46,470 bases of DNA, from positions 1-46,470 of IMG/VR virus record IMGVR_UViG_3300017637_000006; one strand, 5' to 3'. The stretch is from a virus. Under the pieces are notes generated by a model, which was not told where the DNA came from, searched no databases, and saw nothing but the letters and a program-made list of their open reading frames with translations. The translations under genes were made by a program, and so were the position numbers. The first letter of the stretch is position 1, and each line of letters begins with the position of its first letter. Below, in pieces: positions 15,201 to 23,280 of the stretch.

Positions 15201-16842
15201 AGTGAACGACCCCGACGACATCAACGCCTACCTCGACAGTATCCCTCGCGAGGACGGGCCTCCTGAGACGCTGCGCGACAATGTCCTGCCATTCCGGAAG
15301 GAAGAGGCGCATTCCGTCGCGGGCGGCAAGGATCTGCCCCTGATCACGCTTGAGGCCGGTGAGCTGCACAATCTCGCCACCGCAGCGGAATCGGCGCTGA
15401 TCCAGGCGCAGACCCCGTTCTTTGTCCGGGGCGAGCGCCTGGTCCGCCCCGTGGTCGACGACATGCCGGCGGCGCGCGGTCGCAGGACCAAGGTTGCCCG
15501 CCTGACCGACGTTACCGGCCCGGTGATGATCGACCGGCTGTCGCGGTCGGCGCGCTGGATCAAGTGGAACGCCCGCAAGAAGGGCTATGTCCGCACCGAT
15601 CCACCCAGCGATATCGCGTCGATCGTGCTGGCCCGTGACGGCGAATGGCGGATGCGCAAGCTGTCCGGTGTCATTACGACCCCGACCCTGCGTCCCGACG
15701 GCACCATCCTGTCGAAGGGCGGTTACGATGCAGCAACCCAGCTGCTCCTGCTCGAGCCGCCCGCATTGCCCCGGATGCCGGCGGCGCCGACCCGCGAAGA
15801 CGCGCTTGCCGCGCTCGACATGCTCGACGGCCTGCTCAACGAGTTTCCGTTCGTCGACGACGCCAGTCGGTCCGTTGCGCTGTCCGCGCTGATCACCCCG
15901 GTTGTTCGCGGTGCCGTCACCACTGCCCCGATGCACGCCACATCCGCTCCCGTGCCGGGCTCGGGCAAGAGCTACATCATCGACCTTGCCTCCGCCATCA
16001 ACAGCGGGGAGCGGGCGCCGGTGCTGAGTGCTGGCCGGACCGAGGAGGAAACCGAAAAGCGCCTCGTCGCGGCCCTTCTCTCGGCCCAGACCATCATCTC
16101 GATCGATAACGTCAACGGGACGCTTGGCGGCGACTTCCTGTGCCAGATGATCGAGCGGCCCGTCGTCGCGGTGCGTCCCCTGGGCCAATCCGTCTTCGCC
16201 AAGGTCGAAAGCCGTGCGACATGCTTCGCCACGGGCAACAATATCCAGCTCGTCGGTGATATGACCCGCCGCGTCATCCTGTGCTCGCTCGACCCCGACA
16301 TGGAGCGGCCAGAGCTGCGCAACTTCGCACATAACCCGTTCGAAGAAGTCCTCGCCGATCGCGGCAAGTATGTCGCCGCGGCGCTGGTCGTGGTGCGCGC
16401 CTATGTCGTAGCGGGCTATCCCGGCGAGCTTCCGGCGCTGGCCTCGTTCGAGGACTGGAGCCGCATGGTCCGGTCGGCGCTGGTCTGGCTCGGTCGAGCC
16501 GATCCCTGCGAGACCATGAACAAGGCGCGCGCCGAGGATCCGATAACGACGCAGATCAAGAACCTGGTCACGTCTTGGCACGCAGCGGTTCAGTGCTCGA
16601 GCAAGACGACGGCGCAGATCAAGGAGGTAGCAGCGGAGCAGAACACGTTCGGCAGCCTGCTCCATCCTCTTCTGCGCGAAGCGCTGGTTGAGGTCGCAGA
16701 CGATGGGCGCGGCGGCATCAATACAAAGAAGCTCGGACACTACCTCAAGCGGATCGAGGGGCGGATTGTTGCCGGTCTCAAGCTCGTTTCGGAGGAAGAC
16801 AGCCACCTCGGACAGAAGGTTTGGAAGGCGGTGAAGGGATGA
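15187..16842 (+). CDS. Replicative helicase/primase-type P-loop ATPase
   Basis: A 551-residue protein counted from GTG 15187 (an ATG two codons later at 15193 is equally possible). The C-terminal half is an AAA/SF3-type ATPase: Walker A PGSGKS at about 257-262, Walker B-like strand TIISIDN near residue 300, then sensor-like TCFATGNNIQL and the arginine-containing DMTRRVILCSLD. This architecture fits phage DUF927/primase-associated helicases that open the replication fork. No separate primase catalytic centre was recognised in the first 230 residues. The iteron-like cluster immediately downstream supports a replication role. Confidence 0.75.
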   Translation: MEMDEVNDPDDINAYLDSIPREDGPPETLRDNVLPFRKEEAHSVAGGKDLPLITLEAGELHNLATAAESALIQAQTPFFVRGERLVRPVVDDMPAARGRRTKVARLTDVTGPVMIDRLSRSARWIKWNARKKGYVRTDPPSDIASIVLARDGEWRMRKLSGVITTPTLRPDGTILSKGGYDAATQLLLLEPPALPRMPAAPTREDALAALDMLDGLLNEFPFVDDASRSVALSALITPVVRGAVTTAPMHATSAPVPGSGKSYIIDLASAINSGERAPVLSAGRTEEETEKRLVAALLSAQTIISIDNVNGTLGGDFLCQMIERPVVAVRPLGQSVFAKVESRATCFATGNNIQLVGDMTRRVILCSLDPDMERPELRNFAHNPFEEVLADRGKYVAAALVVVRAYVVAGYPGELPALASFEDWSRMVRSALVWLGRADPCETMNKARAEDPITTQIKNLVTSWHAAVQCSSKTTAQIKEVAAEQNTFGSLLHPLLREALVEVADDGRGGINTKKLGHYLKRIEGRIVAGLKLVSEEDSHLGQKVWKAVKG

Positions 16843-17087
16843 TTTTGCGTCGAAACAGCCAGGATTCGATCATTCTGCGGGATTGTGAGGCCGGAAACCA
16901 GCAACATTCCCGCAAAGCGGATTGTGATTTTTCAGACACTTACGGCATAGTTGCGGGATTGTGCGGGATTGTGAGACCTTTTTCCAACTCGCACCCGGGA
17001 AAAATGCACAGTGCATTTTCACGAGAAGCGGCTGAAAAGAACCCGCACATTCCCGCACATACCCGCAGCATGGAGTTGGCGGTATGA
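16839..17087 (+). CDS. Small ORF (82 aa) lying over iteron-like repeats
   Basis: ATG 16839 overlaps the helicase stop (ATGA) and the ORF ends in ATGA overlap with the next gene, so it is coupled on both sides. The product (MILRRNSQDSIILRDCEAG...) has odd composition and no domain, and most of its codons are dictated by the GCGGGATTGTG repeats and a dyad within it. It may be a real but fast-evolving protein, or simply a translated bridge across an origin region. Confidence 0.4.
   Translation: MILRRNSQDSIILRDCEAGNQQHSRKADCDFSDTYGIVAGLCGIVRPFSNSHPGKMHSAFSREAAEKNPHIPAHTRSMELAV
16877..17067 (+). repeat. Iteron-like repeat cluster, candidate replication origin
   Basis: GCGGGATTGTG occurs at 16877-16887, 16953-16963 and 16963-16973, with a one-base-shorter GCGGATTGTG at 16917-16926. 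Inverted near-copies CATTCCCGC occur at 16905-16913 and 17048-17056, and a degenerate CATACCCGC follows at 17059-17067. Direct and inverted repeats clustered directly after a helicase gene are the usual form of a phage or plasmid origin. The region is also less GC-rich than its surroundings. Confidence 0.6.
17001..17019. repeat. Perfect 9-bp dyad in the iteron region
   Basis: AAAATGCAC (17001-17009) and its exact reverse complement GTGCATTTT (17011-17019) are separated by one base. With only one central base it cannot fold into an RNA hairpin at full length, so a protein-binding dyad or a melting/initiation site is more likely. Confidence 0.6.
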
Positions 17088-17281
17088 CGGGCGTCGATCC
17101 TCAATCGCAGCCATGGCACCCGATCGCCTCAATCCCGGCCGAGCGTCGGGACGCGTCGGAAGTGCCGCTCTGGGCTGGGCGTCTCATCATCGGGACCTGG
17201 TGCGATGGCTGGTGCGACCCGGTTGGGCGTCCCATCGCTGGGGTCACGCACTATGCCGAGATCGTGGGGCCGCGGTCATGA
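17084..17281 (+). CDS. Small hypothetical protein (65 aa)
   Basis: A 65-residue protein, ATGA-coupled to genes on both sides. The sequence HPIASIPAERRDASEVPLW followed by IIGTWCDGWCDPVGRPI resembles the short phage proteins with the pattern W-x-P-I-x-x-x-P that end with a request-like Trp/Gly-rich fold of unknown role. A competing frame (17011-17505) over this stretch is arginine-rich and unconvincing. Function unknown. Confidence 0.6.
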   Translation: MTGVDPQSQPWHPIASIPAERRDASEVPLWAGRLIIGTWCDGWCDPVGRPIAGVTHYAEIVGPRS

Positions 17282-17505
17282 CCGACATCAGCGACCACGC
17301 CGTGCTGCGCTTCCTCGAGCGCGTGAAGGGCGTCGGCATCGAGGCCGTCCGTGCCGAGATGCAAACCCCGGCGCTCGCGGTTGCGGATGAGTTTGGGGCG
17401 CCGGTTCTGATCGGGCGGAACGGTGAGCGCCTCGTAATCCGGGGTGGGGTTGTGGTGACGGTGCTGGCCAAGGGGCATCCGCCGCATCGGAGGAAGCGGG
17501 CATGA
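17278..17505 (+). CDS. Small conserved-type phage protein (75 aa)
   Basis: A 75-residue protein starting at ATG 17278 (ATGA overlap). ISDHAVLRFLERVKGVGIEA followed by GAPVLIGRNGERLVIRGG and VVTVLAKG reads as a compact alpha/beta fold like the small DUF4258-type or toxin-like phage proteins, in which the His in D-H-A and Arg in L-R-F-L-E-R are conserved. It overlaps the small terminase gene by 4 bases, the usual place for an accessory packaging or regulatory protein. Assignment is tentative. Confidence 0.6.
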   Translation: MTDISDHAVLRFLERVKGVGIEAVRAEMQTPALAVADEFGAPVLIGRNGERLVIRGGVVVTVLAKGHPPHRRKRA

Positions 17506-18227
17506 CGCCGAAGCAGGAACGGTTCGTCGAGGAATATCTGGTCGACCTGAACGCCACTCAGGCGGCGATTAGAGCGGGGTATAGCGCAGACACGGCGCAC
17601 GCGATTGGGCACGAGAACCTTAGCAAACCTGAAATCGCGGCTGCCATCGCCGACGCGCGCAAGCGGCTGACCGAAAGGACGGAGATCAGCCAGGAGAAGG
17701 TGCTGGAGCGTTGGTGGGCAATCGCGACCGCCGATGCCAACGACCTTGTCCAGTTCCGTCGCACCTGCTGTCGCAACTGTCACGGCATCGGCCATGCCTA
17801 TCAGTGGCGGGACCCGGAGGAGTTTGCCGAGGCTCTGCTCGAAGCGCGTAAGGCCGAGGCCAAGAATCTGCCAACCGATGATGGCGGCTACGGCTATGAT
17901 CGCAAGGCAGATCCCCATCCGGATTGCCCGAAGTGCTTCGGCGAGGGCAGGGCCGACATTCACGGCCTCGACACGCGCAAACTAACTGGCTCAGCTCGCC
18001 TGCTGTACGCCGGCGCCAAAGTCACGCGCGACGGGTTCGAGATCAAGATGCACGACCAGGCCAAGGCACTGGAAAACGTCGCGCGTCATCTAGGCATGTT
18101 CAAGGAGCTGCACGAACACACCGGCAAAGGCGGCGGCCCCATCCAAACCGCCGACGTGACCACCGCAACGCTCATCGAGGAGGCAAAGCGCCTTGGCATC
18201 GATCCTGCCACGCTCGGCCTCGAATGA
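17502..18227 (+). CDS. terS: Terminase small subunit
   Basis: A 241-residue DNA-recognition subunit of the packaging motor. MTPKQERFVEEYLVDLNATQ followed by AIRAGYSADTAHAIGHENL is the classic helix-turn-helix N-terminus of Terminase_2 small subunits, and EISQEKVLERWWAIATAD continues the family pattern. Between residues about 87 and 147 lies a Cys-rich insertion (CRNCHG and CPKCFG) predicted to bind zinc. The C-terminal EHTGKGGGPIQ and final helix fit oligomer and large-subunit contact. The large-subunit gene overlaps its end. Confidence 0.92.
   Translation: MTPKQERFVEEYLVDLNATQAAIRAGYSADTAHAIGHENLSKPEIAAAIADARKRLTERTEISQEKVLERWWAIATADANDLVQFRRTCCRNCHGIGHAYQWRDPEEFAEALLEARKAEAKNLPTDDGGYGYDRKADPHPDCPKCFGEGRADIHGLDTRKLTGSARLLYAGAKVTRDGFEIKMHDQAKALENVARHLGMFKELHEHTGKGGGPIQTADVTTATLIEEAKRLGIDPATLGLE
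18177..18195 (+). promoter_or_regulatory. Ribosome-binding site deciding the TTG start of the large terminase
   Basis: GAGGAGG (18177-18183) lies 9 bases before TTG 18193-18195. No ATG or GTG start occurs early enough in the large-subunit frame, so this strong site, inside the end of the small-subunit gene, explains how the protein starts. Confidence 0.75.
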
Positions 18228-19701
18228 CGACCGGGCGGCGCGGATCAACCTGCTCGCCGCAGTCGTCGCGAAACGGAAGGCCGAAGCGCTCAAGCCGGAG
18301 GGCAAGCTGCTCGACTTTGCGCGCTGGTATTTCCCGGAGCGCGAGGGGATGGAGTTCATCGAAGGGCCGCATCATCGCGCGATCGGCGACACCCTTGACC
18401 GTGTCCTGAACGGTGAAATTACACGGCTCATCATCACACTGCCACCGGGCTACACGAAGACGGAGGCGGCGGTCGTCAACTTCATCGCGAAGGGGTTCCA
18501 CCGCAACCCGAAGGCGCGGTTTATCCATGCCACTTTCTCGGACGACCTGGCACGCGAAAACAGCGACAAGATCCTGCAGTTGGTCGCGCTCCAAGGATAT
18601 CAGGCAGTTCGAGAGGTTGCTGTGCGTGTGGACAGCAAGGCGAAGGACCGCTGGAAGACGACGGCGGGCGGCGGAATGCTGGCGAAGGCAGCGGGCGGGC
18701 CCATCACCGGCTTCCGCGCCGGCTACATGGACCGCACTGCGTTCACCGGCGCCCTAGTCATCGACGACCCGCTGAAGCCCGACGACGCATTCTCGCCGAC
18801 GAAGCGCAAGACCGTGAACCAGCGCGCGACGAACACGTTCCGGTCGCGTCTTGCACATGATGGCGTGCCGATCATCGTCATCATGCAGCGGCTGCACAGC
18901 GACGACTTCGTCGGGCATCTACTCACCGGCGGGACTGGCGAAAAATGGCACCACCTTAACCTTCCAGTGCTGATCGATCGCAGCGCGGGCTATCCCGTCG
19001 AATGGACGCACGGAATCCCGATCGAACATGACCTGCCTGACGGGCCACTATGGACCGATAAGCACGATGCCGAAGAGATCGAGGTCCTCAAGGCAGACGC
19101 CTACACCTTCGCGAGCCAGTACATGCAGCGCCCGGTGTCCATCGAGGGCGCGTTGTTCGACATGGACGGCTTCCGGTGGTGGACCGAACTGCCGCCGATC
19201 GAGTGGTATTCGATCTATGCCGACACGGCGCAGAAGACCGGCGAGCGTAACGACTTCTCGGTTATCCAGCTATGGGGCAAGGCCGCTTCTGGAATCTATC
19301 TCGTCGACCAGATCCGGGGCAAATGGGAGGCACCTCAGCTCGACGATATGGCGCGCGCGTTCTGGGACAAGCACAAGGGCAAGCACGTTCGAGGCTTCAA
19401 CGTCGAGGACAAGGCGTCGGGCACCGGCCTGATCCAGTCGCTTCGCAAGAAGGGCGTGCCGGTGATCGGAATCCCTCGCGACCGCGACAAATACACGCGC
19501 GGCCTCGATGCGGCGCCATGGATAGCTACCGGCATGGTGCACCTCCCCGCAAACATGGAAGGGGTGACCGTGCCGTTGCGAGCCGAGCTGCAGATGTTCG
19601 ATGGACTTGGGACCGGGCACGATGACCAGGTCGACCCGCTGATGGATGCGATCGCCGAGATGTTGGCCGAGACGAACAAGAAGTCCGCCTTCTTCATCTA
19701 G
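18193..19701 (+). CDS. terL: Terminase large subunit
   Basis: A 502-residue packaging ATPase/nuclease. Walker A is LPPGYTKT (83-90, with Tyr-Thr where many have Gly-Lys-Ser), Walker B ALVIDDP (187-193), and the RNase H-like nuclease has Asp344 in YADTAQKTGERND and Asp477/Asp478 in GHDDQVD. It translocates DNA into the prohead through the portal and cuts concatemers. It starts at TTG 18193, overlapping the small-subunit gene by 35 bases. Length and motif order are normal for siphovirus terminases. Confidence 0.93.
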   Translation: MASILPRSASNDDRAARINLLAAVVAKRKAEALKPEGKLLDFARWYFPEREGMEFIEGPHHRAIGDTLDRVLNGEITRLIITLPPGYTKTEAAVVNFIAKGFHRNPKARFIHATFSDDLARENSDKILQLVALQGYQAVREVAVRVDSKAKDRWKTTAGGGMLAKAAGGPITGFRAGYMDRTAFTGALVIDDPLKPDDAFSPTKRKTVNQRATNTFRSRLAHDGVPIIVIMQRLHSDDFVGHLLTGGTGEKWHHLNLPVLIDRSAGYPVEWTHGIPIEHDLPDGPLWTDKHDAEEIEVLKADAYTFASQYMQRPVSIEGALFDMDGFRWWTELPPIEWYSIYADTAQKTGERNDFSVIQLWGKAASGIYLVDQIRGKWEAPQLDDMARAFWDKHKGKHVRGFNVEDKASGTGLIQSLRKKGVPVIGIPRDRDKYTRGLDAAPWIATGMVHLPANMEGVTVPLRAELQMFDGLGTGHDDQVDPLMDAIAEMLAETNKKSAFFI

Positions 19702-19740
19702 CGCAATAATATTGCGCTCAAGACGTGCCGCGCGTAATGA
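19701..19740 (+). promoter_or_regulatory. Palindrome and promoter-like element before the portal gene
   Basis: GCGCAATA-A-TATTGCGC (19701-19717) is a perfect dyad; its right arm supplies TTGCGC (19712-19717), which is followed after 17 bases by TAATGA (19735-19740), 6 bases before the portal ATG. The same TTGCG-18-TAATG layout occurs before the tail-tube gene. If used, the message would be nearly leaderless. A control site overlapping a late promoter is the simplest reading. Confidence 0.45.
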
Positions 19741-19746
19741 AGTGGC

Positions 19747-21144
19747 ATGGCGACGCACGGTTCTATCATCACGAACGCGGCTGGCTATATGCGCGACCGG
19801 CTTCAGCGCATGTTTCCGTGGGCGTACGGTGCCAGCGCGAAGCATGACTATGGCCGCGACTATGGCTGGCCCGAAGAGCTGTCGTTCCAGCACTTCTATC
19901 GGCTCTACACCCGCTCCGGCCTTGCCGCAGCTGCGGTCGACAAGACGATTGCCAAGACGTGGCAGACCATGCCGGCGCTGTGGGAATCGGACAAGCCGGG
20001 GGACAGTGCGGCTGAAAAGGCCATCGCCAAGCACTTCGCCAAGAAGAAGATCTGGCGCGGCCTCATGGATGCCGATCGCCGCAGCATGGTCGGCAACTTC
20101 GCGGCCGCCATCATCCTCTTGCGCGACGGCAAGCTGCTGTCCGAGCCGGTTGACCGGCTCAGCGGTGGTATCGGAGCGGTCGCAGGCATCATCCCGGCAT
20201 GGGAAGGCCAGCTGACCGTCGCCGAATGGGACGAGCGCCAGGACAGCGAGACCTATGGCGAGCCGCTGTATTTCCAGTTCGACGAGCAAGCTGTTGGCGA
20301 CCCGTCGACGGCGAAGAAGATGCAGGTCCGGATTCACCGCGACCGCGTCCTTATCTGGTCCGATGACGGCACTCTGAATTGTCGGTCAGCGCTGGAGCCC
20401 GGGTTCAACGACGTCAGCGACGCCGAGAAGATCAAGGGCGCCGGCGGCGAAGGGTTCTGGAAAACCGCGCGCGGTGCCCCGGTGGTCGAGATGCAGAAGG
20501 ACGTCTCGCTGCAGGACCTGATCACCGGCATGGGTGCCAAGTCGGCCGACGACCTGCGCGACAAGCTGAACGAGAAGGCCGAGGATTTTCAGGCCGGTTT
20601 CGACAAGTTCCTGATGCTCGGCGGCTTCACAACGAAGCCGCTACAGATCACGTTGCCTCAGCCAAAGGAATTCTGGGAGCCCTGCGTCCAGTCCTTCGCG
20701 GCGTCGATGCAGATCCCGTTCAAGATCCTCGTCGGCAACATCACCGGCGAGCGCGCCAGCACCGAGGACAAGGCCGAATGGGCCGAGACCTGCATGTCGC
20801 GCCGCGACAACCGTGTGCTGCCCATCCTGCAGGAGTTCATCGACCGGCTCGTGATGTGGGGCGTGCTCGAGGCCAAGGATTGGACCATCGGCTGGACCTC
20901 GCTGCTCGAAGCGACCCCCGACGACAAGCTGGCCCGCGCCGAGAAGATGTCGACCATCAATTCGCGGTCCGGAAGCGAGCCCGTGTTCCTGCCCGACGAG
21001 ATCAGGGAAGAGGCCGGTTACAAGCCCGGTGACGAGGTCGAGGGCTTTGCCGAGTTCCTTGCTGAGCGTGAGGCGCGCGCGCGGGAAATGGCTGAGGATG
21101 GGCCCACGCAGACCATTCCCGACGACGGAGAACCCGACCAATGA
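19747..21144 (+). CDS. Portal protein (DUF1073-type)
   Basis: A 465-residue protein in the portal position. FQHFYRLYTRSGLAAAAVDK, then KTWQTMPALWE, VRIHRDRVLIWSDDG and AASMQIPFKILVGNITGERAST are typical of the DUF1073 portal family. The portal dodecamer forms the DNA entry pore and docks the terminase. Databases sometimes call this family anti-CBASS Acb1-like by its N-terminal domain, but no His-x-Thr pair of the Acb1 nuclease was seen. The acidic tail (EDGPTQTIPDDGEPDQ) is flexible. The next gene overlaps by ATGA. Confidence 0.87.
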   Translation: MATHGSIITNAAGYMRDRLQRMFPWAYGASAKHDYGRDYGWPEELSFQHFYRLYTRSGLAAAAVDKTIAKTWQTMPALWESDKPGDSAAEKAIAKHFAKKKIWRGLMDADRRSMVGNFAAAIILLRDGKLLSEPVDRLSGGIGAVAGIIPAWEGQLTVAEWDERQDSETYGEPLYFQFDEQAVGDPSTAKKMQVRIHRDRVLIWSDDGTLNCRSALEPGFNDVSDAEKIKGAGGEGFWKTARGAPVVEMQKDVSLQDLITGMGAKSADDLRDKLNEKAEDFQAGFDKFLMLGGFTTKPLQITLPQPKEFWEPCVQSFAASMQIPFKILVGNITGERASTEDKAEWAETCMSRRDNRVLPILQEFIDRLVMWGVLEAKDWTIGWTSLLEATPDDKLARAEKMSTINSRSGSEPVFLPDEIREEAGYKPGDEVEGFAEFLAEREARAREMAEDGPTQTIPDDGEPDQ

Positions 21145-21470
21145 CAGCAACCACGCTTACCGACGGCTCAGCAGTCACCGCAGGCCATCGCGCCATCATC
21201 GAGAGCGGCCCGCGCAAGGGGCAGCAGCAGGGCTATGTGGTCCTGTCCGAGGAAGAGCGGGCCAAGGGCTTTGTCCGTCCGGTGCGCCAGACCTACGTCC
21301 ATCAGAAGTGCGGGGCGGTGACCACCATGGGCCGCGCCTTGGCCGAGACCTACGCCCGCGAACCGAGCTTCTACACCGGCACATTCTGTTGCGGCTGTGG
21401 CACGCACTTCCCGGTCGGCGCTGATGGCGAGTTCGTCTGGGACGGCACCGACGAGAAGGTCGGGACATGA
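21141..21470 (+). CDS. Small zinc-binding-type phage protein (109 aa)
   Basis: A 109-residue protein found between portal and protease genes. VHQKCGAVTTMGRALAETYA and TFCCGCGTHFPV give four cysteines arranged to bind zinc (C58 plus the CCGC cluster near 84-87). Small proteins with this Q-K-C-G...F-C-x-x-C-G pattern are common in phage structural operons, but their role is unknown. ATGA overlaps join it to both neighbours. Confidence 0.75.
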   Translation: MTATTLTDGSAVTAGHRAIIESGPRKGQQQGYVVLSEEERAKGFVRPVRQTYVHQKCGAVTTMGRALAETYAREPSFYTGTFCCGCGTHFPVGADGEFVWDGTDEKVGT

Positions 21471-21664
21471 AAGTTGGCATCGCAGTCGACAACTGGAAGC
21501 TGCCTGTGTTTCGCAAGCGGCTGACCGCCGCCGGTTACCAATACCAGGATGGTGGCGCGCTGACCGCTGATGCGACGCTGCTGACGGTGGAAACCGACGA
21601 CACGCTCGGCCTGCAGAAGGTGGTCGAGCTCTGCCAAATCGAGTGCCGAAAGGGTGCGCCATGA
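21467..21664 (+). CDS. Small phage protein (65 aa)
   Basis: A 65-residue protein (MKVGIAVDNWKLPVFRKRL, ending VVELCQIECRKGAP). The N-terminal strand-helix pattern and a compact alpha/beta plan suggest a ferredoxin-like fold. It follows the zinc-type protein with ATGA overlap and couples to the protease gene. Proteins like this recur at this spot in related phages; function unknown. Confidence 0.7.
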   Translation: MKVGIAVDNWKLPVFRKRLTAAGYQYQDGGALTADATLLTVETDDTLGLQKVVELCQIECRKGAP

Positions 21665-22800
21665 GCAAGCAAGTCCGCGTCAACGTCCGCCACGCGATCG
21701 ACAACAGCGCCATCCGCCGCGAACGACGCGATGGCCGCGACTATATCGTCGTGCCGAGCGCGACCATGCCCGACGGCATCGTGATGAACCGCATCCGGTA
21801 CCCGGCGGACGAGATAGCGAAGGCGTTCGGCTCGCTGGAGAACACGCCGGCACCGCTGGGCCATCCGACCATCGAGGGCGCCTTCGTGTCGGCGAAAGAC
21901 CCGGAAGGCCTGGCGCGCGGCTGGATCGGTGCCTGGAACCGCAACGTCCGCCGCGAGAACGGCCGGGTCTTCGTCGACAAGGTGATCGACGTCGCCACGG
22001 CCAACCAGCTCGACGGCGGCAAGGCGGTCCTCGCCGCGATCGAGAAGGGCGAGCCGATTCATTCCTCGACGGGTCTGTATGCCCTGCTGACGGCGGTGCA
22101 GAACGACGATGCCGTCGACTGGGAAGCCAGCGACATCGTGTTCGACCACGACGCCATCCTGATCGGTGAGGATGGCGCCGCCACCCCGGCACAGGGCGTC
22201 GGGCTGATGGTCAACGCCGCAGCCGCCCCCGATGGCGCCAAGATCGACGTCATCAACTGCACCCTTGCCGACGATATCGACCGCGACATCGGCTGGTCCA
22301 TCGAAGGAATGTTGCGCGGGCTTGAAAGAAAAGAACGTTTTTCGTTGATCGAACGCATCAAAAAAACTATCACCGACATGTTTACGGGCGACCCGACGCT
22401 CGATGGCACCCCGGGCACCGCCCTGAACACAGACGAGGAAGCCATGGATAAGGCTCAGTTCGAAGCACTTTCGGGGGAGGTCGGCAAGCTGACCGAAGCC
22501 ATGACCGGTCTCGACGACAAGATCGCTGCCGCAGTCGGCAACGCGCTCAAGCCGCTGACCGACCAGCTCGCCGCCCAGGCTGCAGCCGACAAGGCGAAGG
22601 CGGAGGCAGAACACAGCGCACTGGTGAACCAGGTCGTCGAAGCCGGGCTGCTCGACGAGGCAGTTGCCAAGGAGGCCGCCACCCCGGTGCTCAACGCGCT
22701 GCTCGAGAAGGGCAAGCCGCAGAATCCGGCGTTCCGCGTCAACGGCGCCTTCAAGCCCGGCACCGAGAAGGTGACCCACAAGCTGCCCGAGGGGGACTGA
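21661..22800 (+). CDS. Capsid maturation protease with scaffold domain (DUF2213)
   Basis: A 379-residue protein starting at ATG 21661. Residues about 1-220 follow the DUF2213 pattern: MPDGIVMNRIRYPADEIAK, TPAPLGHPTIEGAF, then RVFVDKVIDV and IHSSTGLYALL, a Ser-protease-type capsid processing domain. After an AT-rich linker (residues 215-255) residues 262-379 are helical and charged, typical of a scaffold. A likely internal start at ATG 22444 would make the scaffold alone. The following genes encode the decoration and major capsid proteins. Confidence 0.82.
   Translation: MSKQVRVNVRHAIDNSAIRRERRDGRDYIVVPSATMPDGIVMNRIRYPADEIAKAFGSLENTPAPLGHPTIEGAFVSAKDPEGLARGWIGAWNRNVRRENGRVFVDKVIDVATANQLDGGKAVLAAIEKGEPIHSSTGLYALLTAVQNDDAVDWEASDIVFDHDAILIGEDGAATPAQGVGLMVNAAAAPDGAKIDVINCTLADDIDRDIGWSIEGMLRGLERKERFSLIERIKKTITDMFTGDPTLDGTPGTALNTDEEAMDKAQFEALSGEVGKLTEAMTGLDDKIAAAVGNALKPLTDQLAAQAAADKAKAEAEHSALVNQVVEAGLLDEAVAKEAATPVLNALLEKGKPQNPAFRVNGAFKPGTEKVTHKLPEGD
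22444..22800 (+). CDS. Possible nested scaffold protein (internal start)
   Basis: ATG 22444 lies in the same frame as the protease gene, with GAGG placed 5 bases upstream (GAGGAAGCC before the ATG). The 118-residue product (MDKAQFEALSGEVGKLTEAM...) is the entire helical scaffold part and lacks the protease domain. The arrangement copies lambda C/Nu3, in which scaffold is made from an internal start. No proof of use is visible. Confidence 0.45.
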   Translation: MDKAQFEALSGEVGKLTEAMTGLDDKIAAAVGNALKPLTDQLAAQAAADKAKAEAEHSALVNQVVEAGLLDEAVAKEAATPVLNALLEKGKPQNPAFRVNGAFKPGTEKVTHKLPEGD

Positions 22801-22803
22801 TCC

Positions 22804-23268
22804 ATGGCACGCTATTCCCGCATCCACCTCGGCCCGGCGCGTAAGAACGACCCGCAGGTTCGTGAAGCCGTCGCCGGTGCCGCGATTACGCCCGGTTGCC
22901 TCGTCGTCCTGTCGAGCGGCAAGTTCGTTCTTGCCGGCGCATCAACGATCGGCAAGGTCTGGCTCGCGCAGGAAAACTACCTCGCGCTTCAGAGCGTCGA
23001 CACGGCGTACACGCAGGACGCCGATGTCGTTCTCGGGCTCGAGCTGCAGGACGACACGCATTACGCGGCCCGCGTCGCGAATGGCGTCAACATCACTGCG
23101 GTCGGCACGGCTCTGACCCCGGGGGCCAACGGAACCCTCGCCATCGCTTCGACCAGCGACCTGATCGTCGCCTATTCGGACGAGATCTACAACAACAACT
23201 CCGGCAGCTCGCAGCTTGTCCGCATCCGCCCGGCGGCGGGGGCGAGCTATCTGTCGGCGGCATCGTAA
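22804..23268 (+). CDS. Head decoration/stabilisation protein
   Basis: A 154-residue, beta-rich protein placed between protease/scaffold and major capsid genes. VREAVAGAAITPGCLVVLSSG and FVLAGASTIGKVWLAQE are typical of gpD-like or DUF2190-type capsid stabilisers, which bind at the outer three-fold axes. No Cys-rich or enzymatic motif is present. Spacing: 3 bases after the protease stop and 12 bases before the capsid start. Confidence 0.7.
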   Translation: MARYSRIHLGPARKNDPQVREAVAGAAITPGCLVVLSSGKFVLAGASTIGKVWLAQENYLALQSVDTAYTQDADVVLGLELQDDTHYAARVANGVNITAVGTALTPGANGTLAIASTSDLIVAYSDEIYNNNSGSSQLVRIRPAAGASYLSAAS

Positions 23269-23280
23269 GGGGCAAGGCGA

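Noticed and set aside
17001-17019. Hairpin terminator from the AAAATGCAC dyad
   Set aside because: A one-base centre gives no workable RNA loop at full stem length, the stem is AT-rich and no U-tract follows.
19747-21144. Portal protein family sometimes named anti-CBASS Acb1-like
   Set aside because: No paired His-x-Thr motifs of the Acb1 phosphodiesterase are visible and the gene is in the portal slot with portal-type motifs, so an anti-CBASS enzyme is not claimed.
22355-22364. A7 run in the protease/scaffold linker as a possible frameshift site
   Set aside because: The zero-frame register (ATC AAA AAA ACT) does not fit X-XXY-YYZ, and no meaningful alternative frame follows.
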